The notes under the pieces were generated by a model. That model saw only the letters and a program-made list of their open reading frames with translations, was not told the DNA's origin and searched no databases. The position numbers and the translations under genes are program-made. This document shows, piece by piece, positions 11,570 to 22,298 of a stretch of DNA of 64,000 nt; the first letter of the stretch is position 1, and every line of letters starts with the position of its first letter. This DNA is from Strongylocentrotus purpuratus (Eukaryota > Echinodermata > Echinoidea > Camarodonta > Strongylocentrotidae), in the NCBI RefSeq assembly GCF_000002235.5, contig NW_022145594.1, forward strand, positions 16,494,501 through 16,558,500, in the 5' to 3' direction.

Positions 11570-12760
11570 ACTTAGGTGGCGGAAAATATATATTTTATTG
11601 AGGGGGGCGCACAATTTATCTTCTCCTAAGAGGGCGAAAAATTGATCTGAAACTTCGGGGGGCGGTGGGGTCGAAAAATTGATCTTTTATTGAGGGGGTG
11701 CAAAATTGATCTGAAACTAAGGGGCAGGAATTTTTGCATTCGATGGAGGGGGCGCAAAATTTATCTTAACCTGAGGGGGCGCAAAATCTATCTTAACTAA
11801 AAAGGGGCCGTTAAATTGAACTTTCATCGAGGGGCTGCAAAATTGATCTGAAACTGAGGGGGCGCAAAATTGATGTTTTCCTGAGATGGCGAAAACTTGA
11901 TCTGAAACTTCGGGGGGCGGTGGGGTCGCAAAATTGATCTTTTATTGAGGGGTGCAAAATTGATCTGAAACTAAGGGGAAGGAACTTTTATATTCGATTG
12001 AGGGGGCGCAAAATGTATCTTAACATGAGTGGGGCGCAAAATCTATTTAAACTAAAAAGGGGGCGCAAAATTGAACGTTCATCGACGGGGTGCAAAATTG
12101 ATCTGAAACTGAGAGGGGTGCAAAATTGATCTGAAACTTAGGTGGCGGAAAATATATATTTCATTAAGGGGGGGGCGCAAAATTTATCTTTTCCTGAGAT
12201 TGCGAAAACTTGATCTGAAACGTCGGGGGCGGTGGGGTCGCAAAATTGATCTTTTATTGAGGGGGTACAAAATTGATCTGAAACTAAGGGGCAGGAACTT
12301 TTATATTCGATTGAGAGGGCGCAAAATTTATCTTAACATCAGTGGGGCGCAAAATCTATTTAAACTAAAAAGAGGGCGCAAAATTGAACGTTCATCGACG
12401 GGGTGCAAAATTGATCCGAAACTGAGCGGGGCGCAAAATTGATCTGAAATTTAGACGGCGCAAAATTTATATTTAATTTTAGGGGCGCAAAAATTCACAT
12501 TTCTTTAAAGGGACGCACAATATATATTTCATTCAAGGGGCGCAAAATTTAAATTTCATTGAGGGGGCGCAAAATTTATCTGAAACTTAGGAGGCAGGAA
12601 GTCTTTATGTTATTGAGAGGGCGCAAAACTGATCTGAACCTTAGGGGGAGCAACATTGATCTGTTATTGAGGGGGCGCAAAATTGATCAGAAACTTAGGG
12701 TGTAGAAATTTATATTTCATTGAGGGGCCGCAAAATATTCTGAAACTCTGGGGGCGCCAA
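11570..12760. repeat. Higher-order minisatellite array
   Basis: Tandem units of roughly 28-31 bases with the core GAGGGGGCGCAAAATTGATC. Blocks of about 8-10 variant units recur as a higher-order repeat of about 250-310 bp: the marker CTTCGGGGGGCGGTGGGG or its variant occurs near 11654, 11908 and 12212, each followed by the same order of variants. The frame at 12200-12442 is a translation of the array and not a gene. Confidence 0.9.
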
Positions 12761-13078
12761 CTGTATATTTTAGGTTGATCATGTAACATGTACCGCAAGG
12801 TTCTGGAATCATCAAAATGATAAGAAATTTGGCTAAGCCTTGCATATGGAAACGTTTGCTTGTATTTGTCTCATAAAAGAAGTTCACCACAAACTGACTC
12901 CCACACGGTGTTGAATGCTCAGGGGTCACAGGCCACTGGCTTCATCGGGCAGGTATTTCCATTATGTGAATGGGTAAATTAACTATTACAAAATGAGGGG
13001 ACACATTACATTCTACAATAGGGACACACATTGTTTTTATTGTGCAGAACATACTCTTTTATTGACTTACTTATTGCA
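12761..13078. other. Spacer, no gene recognised
   Basis: AT-rich sequence following the minisatellite. No coding or repeat structure that I can support. Confidence 0.5.
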
Positions 13079-13217
13079 TGAAACTATAAAACCAAAACGC
13101 ATTTTGTATTCTATAAATTGGAGTACAACGAATAATAACAGGTGAATGAAATGCATAAACACCACAAACACATGGGGAGGAAGCATTCATAAATTTGAAT
13201 ACATATAGTTGATAAAC
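13079..13217. repeat. ~140 bp direct repeat, copy 1
   Basis: Begins GAAACTATAAAACCAAAA and runs to GTTGATAAACGACTC. It matches 13971-14113 and then continues at 15127, so it preserves the uninterrupted state of the second copy. Confidence 0.75.
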
Positions 13218-13970
13218 GACTCCGATCAGGGACGTGATAGAGAAGGACTGGAATCAAGCCGCTCTCCTTTGACCCCATGCTCCAAGCCGCCGAAAAGTTA
13301 TGCGTTAATCTGCAACTGTTGACCAGGTGGTGAGATAAAAGAGCGCATGACATTTCAGGATTTTGAATTCCTACATCAGAAAATGGTATCACAGCAACTG
13401 TTCGCTGTCCCTTCCAATGATTTCTCATCCATTTTGAATGTGTAAAGAGTAGAACAAGCGAACACAAACTTGTGTAATTTCATCCTTTTTTAAACTTGAA
13501 AAATACAAAAAAACACGCGAAAACACGCATTAGCAAACTTAGTGTTATTGAAGATTGTAAATCATGGATCAAATAACGGGACTTTAAAGCATGCACAAAT
13601 TAGCGCATCATTCTAAAATATTGAGTTTTTGACAGGATGTAATTTTTCTTTTACTAGCTCTGGCACACAAATTAAAGGAAGGACGGAGTTCTAAATTTAA
13701 AAAAGTGTTTGATGCACTATTCCCAATAAAATCCCCATATAAATTTTTTGATTTACACTGAAATTTTGCCGGTAATTTAATATTTTGTGATAAATGTAAA
13801 ACTGGTGCCTGGCTTCCGAAAGTCCCCGCAGCGGAAGCGCGGTTCGGAGCATGGAACTTCAAAGCCAAGTGGAATGTTACACATCCCATTGTTACGCTTT
13901 AGAACTCAAGAATGCGTTTGAATAAATTACAAGAGTTTCGCCTCCTTGTCTTTCACCTCCCTGCTCCGAT
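13218..13970. other. Spacer, no gene recognised
   Basis: Two minus-strand frames (13111-13467, 13608-13889) lack recognisable domains and overlap a dispersed repeat. I do not call them genes. Confidence 0.45.
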
Positions 13971-14113
13971 GAAACTATAAAACCAAAATGAAATTTGCGT
14001 TCTGGCAATTGGAGTACAAAGAATGATAGCAGGTGAATGAAATGCTTCAACAGCAATACAAACACCCGGGAAGCTAGGAAGCATCCATAAATTTGAATAA
14101 TTTAGTTGATAAT
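13971..14113. repeat. ~140 bp direct repeat, copy 2 (interrupted)
   Basis: Second copy of 13079-13217. It is broken after AGTTGATA and resumes after a second AGTTGATA at about 15126-15133. The eight-base duplication brackets the retroposon inserted between them. Confidence 0.75.
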
Positions 14114-15126
14114 AATAATAATAATAATAGCTAGTTCTTATATAGCGCTTTTCAAGACCGAAGGCCCTCTCAAAGCGCTTTACAGATATATACAGTGCGT
14201 CCCAGAAAAAACGAAACCGAGAAGTATCGATGTTCTATCATAACTTAATCACAACTATAATTAATGAATGATACATATTTGGAAAGCTTAGAGTCTCATC
14301 TTTCATGTGATGCTACTCAGATGATGCATATTTCACGCATGAGTGATTAAAAGCAATTTGAAGGAAGGAAACCAAAAAGACATTTGGCGGGCGGTATCTG
14401 AATTTCGAAAAAAAAATCACATTTCTAGAAAGTTGAGTTTCTGCCCTTTTATATGACACCTCAATCAGGAAAAATGAGCTAGGAATGACAAAGTTCTGTT
14501 TGTTTAAAGTAGTGCTTGCATTTCCATAATTTTATTAAACGAATTCGTTTTCACTGGCTGCCTGTCGTATCAATAAACGAAATTAACAAAAGACTTAACT
14601 CCGTTTCGTTGACAATCAGCCGTAGACGAGAGTCTTCATGCATGGCTGATTGTCGACGAAACGGAGTTAAGTCTTTTGTCAAATCTGCTTTTTGCTACGG
14701 CAAGCACCCAGTGAAAACGAATTCGTTTGTTAAAATTATGAAAATGTAAGGGCTACTTTAAACAAACAGAACTTTGTTATTCCTCGCTCATTTTTCCTGA
14801 TTGAGGTGTCATATGAAAGGGCAGAAACTCAACTTTCTAGAAATGTGAATTTTTCTTCGAAATTCAGATACCGCCCGCCAAATATCTTTTTGGTTTCCTT
14901 TCTTCAAATTGCTTTGAATCACTCATGCGTAAAATATGCATCATCTGAGTAGCATCAACTGAAAGAGGAGACTCTAAGCTTTCCAAATATGTATCATTCA
15001 TTAATTATGGTTGTGATTAAGTTATGATAAAACATCGATACTTCTCGGTTTCGTTTTTTCTTGGACGCACTGTATATTATTACCCCGGTCATAGGATTCA
15101 GGCTTACCCGCACACAATGTATGCAC
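14114..15126 (-). mobile_element. L2-tailed retroposon, itself interrupted
   Basis: Read on the minus strand, the parts outside the nested element (15073-15126 then 14114-14192) give CTGTAAAGCGCTTTGAGAG, AAAAGCGCTATATAAGAAC and a terminal (ATT)n, the 3' tail shared by L2-clade LINEs and the SINEs that use them. It is flanked by AGTTGATA on both sides, a likely target-site duplication. A palindromic mariner-type element is nested at a TA inside it. Confidence 0.7.
14193..15072. mobile_element. 880 bp palindromic Tc1/mariner-type element
   Basis: The element folds back over almost its whole length: the left end CAGTGCGTCCCAGAAAAAAC is matched by the right end, and arm homology continues to the centre near 14620-14646. 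It is flanked by TA on both sides (14191-14192, 15073-15074), the target of Tc1/mariner transposons. It encodes no transposase, so it is non-autonomous. Confidence 0.88.
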
Positions 15127-15133
15127 AGTTGAT

Positions 15134-16142
15134 AAACGACTCTGCATGTGGACGTTTGTTGGAGCAGAAAGCAGTGGATTCTTAACAACACGAACCCATT
15201 TATCAGAATGTCGGAACGTAAATTAAATTTGGCGTGGTTGGAAAATGCATCTTTCTACCCTGCGACTTTAATGGTACGATCCAGTAAATTAAAACAGTTT
15301 AATGGCTCTTATTTTAAAATTACTCATTAAAAAAAAAAAAAAAACTTCAGTGATATCAGAAAAAATATGATATATCTTACTAATAATTAAAAAAGATGTC
15401 TAAACATTGTGAAAGTGTCGCATTTTACGATAAAAGACACCTATTTAGCGAAGATGACGTCATTAGTGCGCTTGCATCAGGGAATTCAAGGTCAAAAGGT
15501 CAATTCAGACGCTGATAAGTTATTGGTCAAGCCTTTTTGTTTCCTTTATTCCGACAAAATTATACAATCAATCAAAACAAGTTTAATACCAGAAGAAAGC
15601 TAACGATTAGTATTTTCATTAACCGCTCGCCCCAAAGTCACTTGACCACAGTGAAACGAGTGAGAGCTTGCGAGAGCGGCCAAAGTATGATTGAAACTCG
15701 CTTTTTGCTCTTCTCCAACGCAAAAAGAGACGACATTGTGCTGGATAAATATATTTTTTCCGACAAAAGTACAGAACATGTGCACATGGTCTTTGTATAT
15801 TATACTTTATGAAATGTTACCCGAGTGACTGACGGGCGCCCCAATGCTGGAAAGAAACGCACATTTTTAGAAAACTTCACTTTTTCATGGAAATGCTTAT
15901 TTGTTCTATGCACGCAAGTCAGATTGAGCGGATGATACAACGTTTCCATATGTTATAAAGTAACAAGCACCGTACATAGAAAGATGTAAATGGGACTACA
16001 CAAACAAACTTTGTATATTCCTACGAGAAATATGCTTATTGCAAAGCCAGACAAATTAATAATGATCGAAAAAATACCTTCCTGATACAGAATAACTAGT
16101 CCAAGGTCAACATCGGAGCTCATTTGGTCGAATTGCCTTTTT
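15134..16142. other. Spacer, no gene recognised
   Basis: Several short frames (15409-15603, 15537-15812 and its antisense) have no recognisable domain. A poly-A run lies at 15330-15344. Confidence 0.45.
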
Positions 16143-16307
16143 TAGGCATTTTTTTGTTAGCCCAATGCAATCCGTTATCGTACGTGTACGACTCCAAACG
16201 CACGGCGGCCGAGAAGTAGATCGCGATACCGTTACTTCTCGGCCGCGTACGTACGTACGCACAGTTGAAAAGAGATTGCATTGCCCCCCCCCAAAACGCC
16301 TAAAAAT
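16143..16307. mobile_element. Small hairpin MITE
   Basis: Outer inverted ends (AGGC...CAATGCAATC and GATTGCATTG...GCCT) enclose a perfect inner hairpin with 13 bp arms, CGGCCGAGAAGTA and its complement, around a 14-base loop (16207-16246). The frames at 16107-16416 are reads of this palindrome and its flanks. Confidence 0.65.
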
Positions 16308-16529
16308 CGACCACATAAATTTCAATGTTGACCTTCGACTCGTATTTTTAGTATCCTTTATAATCATTTTAATCTTATTTAGAGCATTTATAGGATGTTC
16401 TGGAAGTGTTTACTAATCTGGGCAGAAATTGTCGAAATACCGAGTTTTTAATTGGTTATTTATCTGGCGACCGATTTATCTCCATAATATAGAGTAGACT
16501 ATAACATTGCAGCACGTGTTTTGTCAATA

Positions 16530-19060
16530 CTGGCTACAACCAAATATGCCAAGTATAATTTCAGCCGATCAAAGAAGTTTTGTAAAGGGTAGAATCGCAA
16601 GTGAAGACATAAAGACTTATACAAGATGTTATTGATTATTGTAAATTAGCAAATATTGACGGTATAATTTTATTTTTAGATTTCAAAAAGGCGTTTGATA
16701 ATGTAAATCCCTCATTTCTTATGAGATATTGAAACGTATGCATTTCAAGGTTTCATTTATAGGATGGATTAAAACCTTACACAAATGCCCATGGTAGGGT
16801 GTCACATCATGGGTGGCTATCTGAAATATTTAATATTCAAAAGGGCGTTCGCCAAGGCTGTCCAGTATCAGCTTCATTAATTGTCTTAGTGGCAGAAATA
16901 TTAGCAAATAAAAATTCGAGAAAACAATAAAATAAGAGGGATAAATATTACAACCACAGATATATAGAAGTTCAGAAGGTTAGTGAAGTAAAGATAACAC
17001 AATTTGCAGATGATACCACATTATTTGTTAATTCAATGGAATCAGTAGATAATGTTTTGAAGGAGTTAGACGATTTTGAATATTTTGCAAGGTCCAAAGA
17101 TTAATTGGAATAAAATGAAAGTACTGAAAATGAAAGAATTAGATACGACAAAATATGATATTGAATTTACAAAAGAACCAATTAAACATTTGGGTGCTTA
17201 CGTTGGTAAAAAAAAAAGATAAATATGTTAGCAGTATGAACTGGGAAGGGAAAGTTTTTAAAATGTATAATATTCTTAAGACGGGTCGTGGAAAATGAGA
17301 CGACTGACCTGTTATGAAAAAATAATAATCATAAAATATTTGATAATTACTCAGCTCGTCTATGTAGGCGCAGCTGTTTCAATGCCTATTCATATATGCA
17401 AGGCTTTACATAGGACTACATATACATTTATATGGAATTCTAGACGTGAACAAGTAAAACGGAATGTTTTGTATTAAAGATAAAGGTGAGTTCTGGTATA
17501 AAAAAAAAATAATAATAATTATCACACAATGAAATGAAACTTACACTGAATGTTCAAGATTACAAATAAATGTCATTGCCAAACAATTTTGCTAGAAAAT
17601 GTATACTGGCTGAGTAATGAGCATAGAAAGATTAGGAAATCAAGGTTAATAGCCCCGACACCATTTGTGTATTCCCATATACATCTTTCTGTGTACAGTG
17701 CTTGTTACTTTACCAAGACTGGGCCAAATTTATTATGATTTAGATGACTCCAGAACTTTGCAGTACACACCAATACTTACATGCTACATGATCAACTTTT
17801 TCTTATCCATTCCACACCTTTTCTTCCACAGTGCAATCGGATGACCAGAACTCACCTTTATCTTTAAGTCAGAAAGAAAAGGGGGGCTTGGTATGGTTGA
17901 TTTGATTTTGAAAGCTAATTCACTTAGATTATCTTGGATATATAAATTTTGTAATGCAGATGATGAAATGTGGAGGACATTATTTTCATTTTGGACTGAA
18001 AGAGTTGGCGGGATGCCTTTTATGTTTACAGTATAATTGTCATATTAAACACATGAAAATGATATGTAAAAAAAGAAATTTATCAATGTTTTATATGGAT
18101 TTGCTTTGCACACGGTCAGAAATTCGATATGTAAATAAATTTGAATTAAAAGATATTCCCAATTAATTACTTTGGAATAATAGTAATATTGTAATTGATA
18201 ATAAACCTCAGTGGATTTCCCGTCGTTGGTTAAAGGAGGAATTTTTCAAATTAAACATGTTATAAATCAAGGTACATGGATAGATAACTCTCTATTCAAT
18301 AAACATTTTGATGTAAAGAATCTGTTGTTTTATTCAAAATGTCAACATTTAAAAAAGCATTCCCAAAATATTGGTCACAAAATTTACGTTTAAACAAAGC
18401 TCAAGTCGCAGAGAAACAATGTACATTGAGATAACTTTAGATGGTATAAACGTTGAATGTACTAAAGCGAAAAGTTACTATAATTTAATGCTAGAATAGA
18501 AAAAAGAGAAAGTTGGTTTCCATTTTTGGCGAAATATTTTAGTCCTACCAGAAACATTTGTTTGGAAAGATGTATTTCAGTTCAAATTTAATAAAATAAG
18601 AGACAATAATATCAAACAATAACATTTGAAATTACTTCATAGGATAGTGCCCTCTAAAGACAATCTTTTTACATGGAAAATCGTACAGTCTAACGAATGT
18701 GAAATTTGTCGTGAAAAAGAAACTATTGATTATTTTATATTTCGTTGCAAAAAATTGAGAGTTTTCTAGAAAGATATCCCAAGAATTATATATTTCATCT
18801 TTAAAATAGAAATTGAAATTAATATGAAAATGTTATTGATTGGATATAAAATAAATTACAGAAAATTTACTTTATTTAATTTTTGATCAATTATACACAA
18901 CTGGTAATATACACAGATTATGTAAAGCGGAACTTTGGGAAATTACCAACCCATCCAAAGAGATTAAATAATTTGATTTCATCATTGAAGAAAATATAAG
19001 ATACTTCGATAATGAAGAAGTTAAGAAAGTAATAGAAATGTTATAATGATCAAATTGAAA
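16530..19060 (+). pseudogene. Dead Tx1/L1-like LINE, reverse transcriptase to C-terminus
   Basis: Remnant of the second reading frame of an L1-clade non-LTR retrotransposon, whose reverse transcriptase copies its RNA into chromosomal DNA. Conceptual reading gives the L1-type block SFVKGR (about 16575), FLDFKKAFDNV (about 16675), GVRQGCPVSAS (about 16845) and FADDTTLF (about 17008), then a C-terminal part including LLHRIVPSKDNLFTWKI and a Cys/His-like CEICREKETIDYF (about 18625-18750). There are many frameshifts and stops. The LINE is interrupted at 17478-17863 by a TTAA-type MITE. The 5' part with the endonuclease is missing. RT motifs are clear; the Tx1 versus L1 assignment is uncertain. Confidence 0.8.
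17478..17863. mobile_element. TTAA-flanked MITE, copy in the LINE
   Basis: Ends AGATAAAGGTGAGTTCTGG and its reverse complement, flanked by TTAA on both sides (17474-17477, 17864-17867). It splits the Tx1/L1-like LINE reading. Homologous copies lie at 46895-47278 and 50680-51043. A TTAA duplication is typical of piggyBac and Kolobok transposons; which one mobilises it cannot be told without a transposase. Confidence 0.85.
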
Positions 19061-19433
19061 AACATATGTTGATGTTGTATTTAATTCATATGGTACATTT
19101 TATTTGTTTTGTAAATAGTCTATATGTATATGTATTTAAAATGGAATAATCAAGTCCCTCTGAAGAGGAAAAGAGGAAAAAATGGTTATTTATTTGATAA
19201 TTTTGAAGACCTATTCCACCTCGATTCAGACTTTTTTCAGCGGTTTTACAATTGATCAAAGGTTAAACAAAACTAAGAATCGTGCCATAACGTTCAACGG
19301 TTGCTTCGAAAGAGATTTTTTTGTGTCAGATATTTAGAATTGAAATAATTACATTATTATATTTGTAGCACGAAATCTATCTAGCAGCTACCCTGTAAGA
19401 TGGGTGAGCTGTACTGAGCAGGTAATTAAACCT

Positions 19434-19520
19434 TGACTTAACTTTAAACCTCGGTTTAAGTTTAGACCAGACTTAAACCTGGGTTTAACTAAACCTGACT
19501 TCAGAATACGGACCCCTTTC
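19434..19520. repeat. Inverted-repeat fragment rich in GGTTTAA words
   Basis: Repeated TTAAACC and GGTTTAA words form several overlapping stem-loops, followed by CAGAATACGG. This looks like one end of a MITE, but I do not find the other end. Confidence 0.4.
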
Positions 19521-19621
19521 TTACCAGCAACCGCATCGGCATAGGACTTATTTTTTCCCCATCATTTATTGATTGAATAATAAGTACATAAGACTTAACT
19601 AATACAATACAAAACAATAAG

Positions 19622-19800
19622 ATTTACTCATGGGTGGGAAAGAGAAGAAGGGGAAGGCAGAAGAGAAGATGGAGAGATGACCTAACATCATATATGGGAA
19701 CGGCCGCTTGGACTAGGACAGCTAGAGACAGAAGAGAATGGAAATGTTATGAGGAGGGATTTGTCCAACGTCCAACGTCCAACGTCTGGATGATAGCTAG
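19622..19800 (+). pseudogene. LINE 3'-end fragment (C-terminal RW-DD block)
   Basis: The frame from 19634 reads GRKRRGRQKRRWRDDL, then WTRTARDRREWK and EGFVQ. This is the basic block with RW, DD and DR-x-W that ends many RTE-like LINE polyproteins. Only this C-terminal piece is present. It is followed by a GATA-rich microsatellite (19795-19840), as often seen at LINE 3' ends. Confidence 0.65.
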
Positions 19801-19943
19801 CCTGATAGATAGATATAGCCTGATAGATAGATAGATATAAGTGGCTATTGTAATTGCTCGGGTACTGGAAATTTTAACATGGGAGGGGGTATCGCAAAAT
19901 AGTCTCCACCAAGGTGCTAGTACATAAATATTTAATTGTTTAT

Positions 19944-20600
19944 TTAAGTATAGTCTCTTTTGAAGTTGCAGAGGTATAATTTGTTTTCATGGCAGCATTT
20001 GGAGATGAGTTCTGGTCTTTTGTTCAGGAGTGTCTGTTTCTCGGCGTCGATGTTGGCAAGCTTCTCAGTTAGGCACAGGTTGCATTTCTTCGTTTCGCTG
20101 GAGTACGCCTGGGCCTTGCTGGAGATCGACAACTCAAAGGTGAATGGGGTGCTTTGGTGTTTGAGTTGCCAAATGTATTTGGAGAGTTCTGTGCTGTTTT
20201 TGTGCTTCTCATGTCGGAAGGACTGTGGATGGTTGCCGTACCTCAGCTTGAACAGGGGCTCGGTGAGTCCAATATATTGTTTAGGGCTTTCTGGGCCGGA
20301 GACTTTGGCACTGTAAATGATACTGCCGGCCTGGAAGTTTCCTTGTAGGGGGCACACATTCTTTTTTTCGGCAGTTGCAGGTTTTCGGCTTGGTTTGGTC
20401 GTCCGTAAATGAAATCTGCTTGTTGTGCGCCTTGATGATGCTGGCGACATTCGGCATGCAGCTGTAGCTGGCTTTGAGCGTGTTTCTGTTGAATATCTTG
20501 TTGAATTTTGATTTCTTTGGGAAGTGCTTATCAACAAGCCTCAGGAACGATCTTCCGATGTTGGTTGCGACATTCAGCAAAAACGTCGGAAGACCAGCCT
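19944..20600 (-). pseudogene. Penelope-like element C-terminal fragment (GIY-YIG type), frameshifted
   Basis: The minus strand encodes, in two overlapping frames, RSFLRLVDKHFPK, KIFNRNTLKASYSCMPN and CNCRKKE, then after a shift near 20360 VCPLQG, IIYSAKV, KQYIGLTE and FKLRYGNHPQSF. The C-terminal part holds a CNLC pair and LANIDAEKQTLLNKR. This is the linker plus GIY-YIG nicking-endonuclease region found downstream of the reverse transcriptase in Penelope-like retroelements. The reverse transcriptase itself is absent. The frameshift coincides with a T run. Confidence 0.75.
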
Positions 20601-20639
20601 TTTGGAAGACCAGTTTTTAATCTGAATAACATACCCTGT

Positions 20640-21760
20640 TTAAATATGTAAAATAAATAAATAAAATAAAAAGATAAATTTTTAAACACTACACATTTTG
20701 AATTTATATAATCACATTGCTTGCCTACAATTATATCACTGTATTAAATTTGTTCATTATCAAACAATACTTCTGTTTTTACTGAGAAAAATTAAGACCT
20801 TGTTCCAAAATATTTTTGAGTACTCACAGTCATAAAATAAATGATAATTTCTTTTGCACTTCAAACAATAATTATGATCAGATCTTTTAAAACGATTTAG
20901 ATATTCTTCACATGCTAATAACTTATAGAGTAGTTTAAAATTTAATTTGTTTAATCGTTTTTCCTTAACGTATGTCAAATTCATTTTCCATATATTTGCC
21001 TAGGATAATTTGTTTCCCAAAAAAATTCCCCAATAAATTTGAACATTTTGATCATAAAGGTTTTATCAACAAATACCTTTTATTTTATTTGTGACTTTGT
21101 TATTTTTATAACTGATATATTATGACATATTTTTGGTGTCAATTGAAATTAATGAAGACGTGTATTTTTATATGAACAAAAAACAGTTTCACATTTTAAA
21201 TTTCTTGTCCAGTCACGAGGTATACACTTGCAAAGTAATTTAACCTCACATTAATACAAAAAAAAATTATTAGTAATTATTTTGCCCGATTTACATCCAC
21301 ATCCCCTTTGGCGTCTATGATGCCCCCAATAAATAATATTCCAGACTTTAGCCAGTGTTTCCACCATATAATAATTTCTTTTTCTTTTATATATGTGTTT
21401 CCCCATAACAGCTTCATTCTAATATTCGTGACCTCATTACATGATTTATTTACACATTGACATTTTATCCGTGCCGAAATACATTGTTGGTAAAATAAAG
21501 GTATTTCTTTAAGAACTGTTAAACCTTCGATGGTTAAGAACTCATCTTGAGCACTAAAAAGTTAGGCCCAAGATAGTTCAAATAATAATATGGGAGAATA
21601 TTCCATCTAAAACCATGATCTTTATTATCTTATTAACTTAAAGAGCCCATTTACTTTTAAAACAAAACTTTACAAAACAAAATCTGGCATCTTCAAACCT
21701 CATTCACCAGTCGACCCGATTGTATTTTTTCTCTTTACTCTATCTTAACCATCCCATACA
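20640..21760 (-). pseudogene. Dead Tx1/L1-like LINE, C-terminal part
   Basis: On the minus strand, around 21550-21290 the reading LTVLKEIPLFYQQCI, LLWGNTYIK and WLKSGILFIGGIIDAKGD matches the region after the reverse transcriptase in L1-clade LINEs. Further on, 20984-20760 encodes KLNFKLLYKLLACEEYLN, YCLKCKR and HLFYDCEYSKIFWNKV, the Cys/His-like C-terminal segment. Stops and shifts are frequent. Orientation is opposite to the LINE at 16.5-19.1 kb, so it is a separate insertion. Confidence 0.7.
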
Positions 21761-22298
21761 CAATTGTAAAAAAAAAAATTATTTGTTTATTAATAAAAAT
21801 AAATATTTGGAGAGAAAAAACTGCCATAATATAAGTAATATTTGACAATGCAAGTAATTTTAGTACAGTTATTTTACCAAAGTATGTCAACGTTCTACAT
21901 TCCCACTTAGTCCGTGGGCCAGAAGGGGCTACCGTGCACCCCCGCCCCCTATAATCCTACTTCTTGGGTATCAATTTGTTCATTGGGATCCATTTTATCA
22001 GAAAAAAGATGTTCCCAAGAAAAAAACTCATTTGGACATTGTTTTTTGGCCCCTTATTTGAAGACATGTAAAAGTCAGACATGAGCATGGAGTTGGATTC
22101 CTCATTCACAAAGACACTGTGAATGCCATCATCCATCATCCAGTCGACTCATTACCATTCGTCTGAAGGCATCACCTTTTAACATCACCATCATCCAAGC
22201 CTATGCCCCAACCACTGACTATGATGACGATGTCATTGAAGACTTCTATGATCAACTGCAAAAAGTCATTGACCAGACGCCAAAGAAAGACATCATTA

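Noticed and set aside
12200..12442. 80-codon repetitive frame
   Set aside because: It is a translation of the higher-order minisatellite whose unit length happens to keep it open for a short distance.
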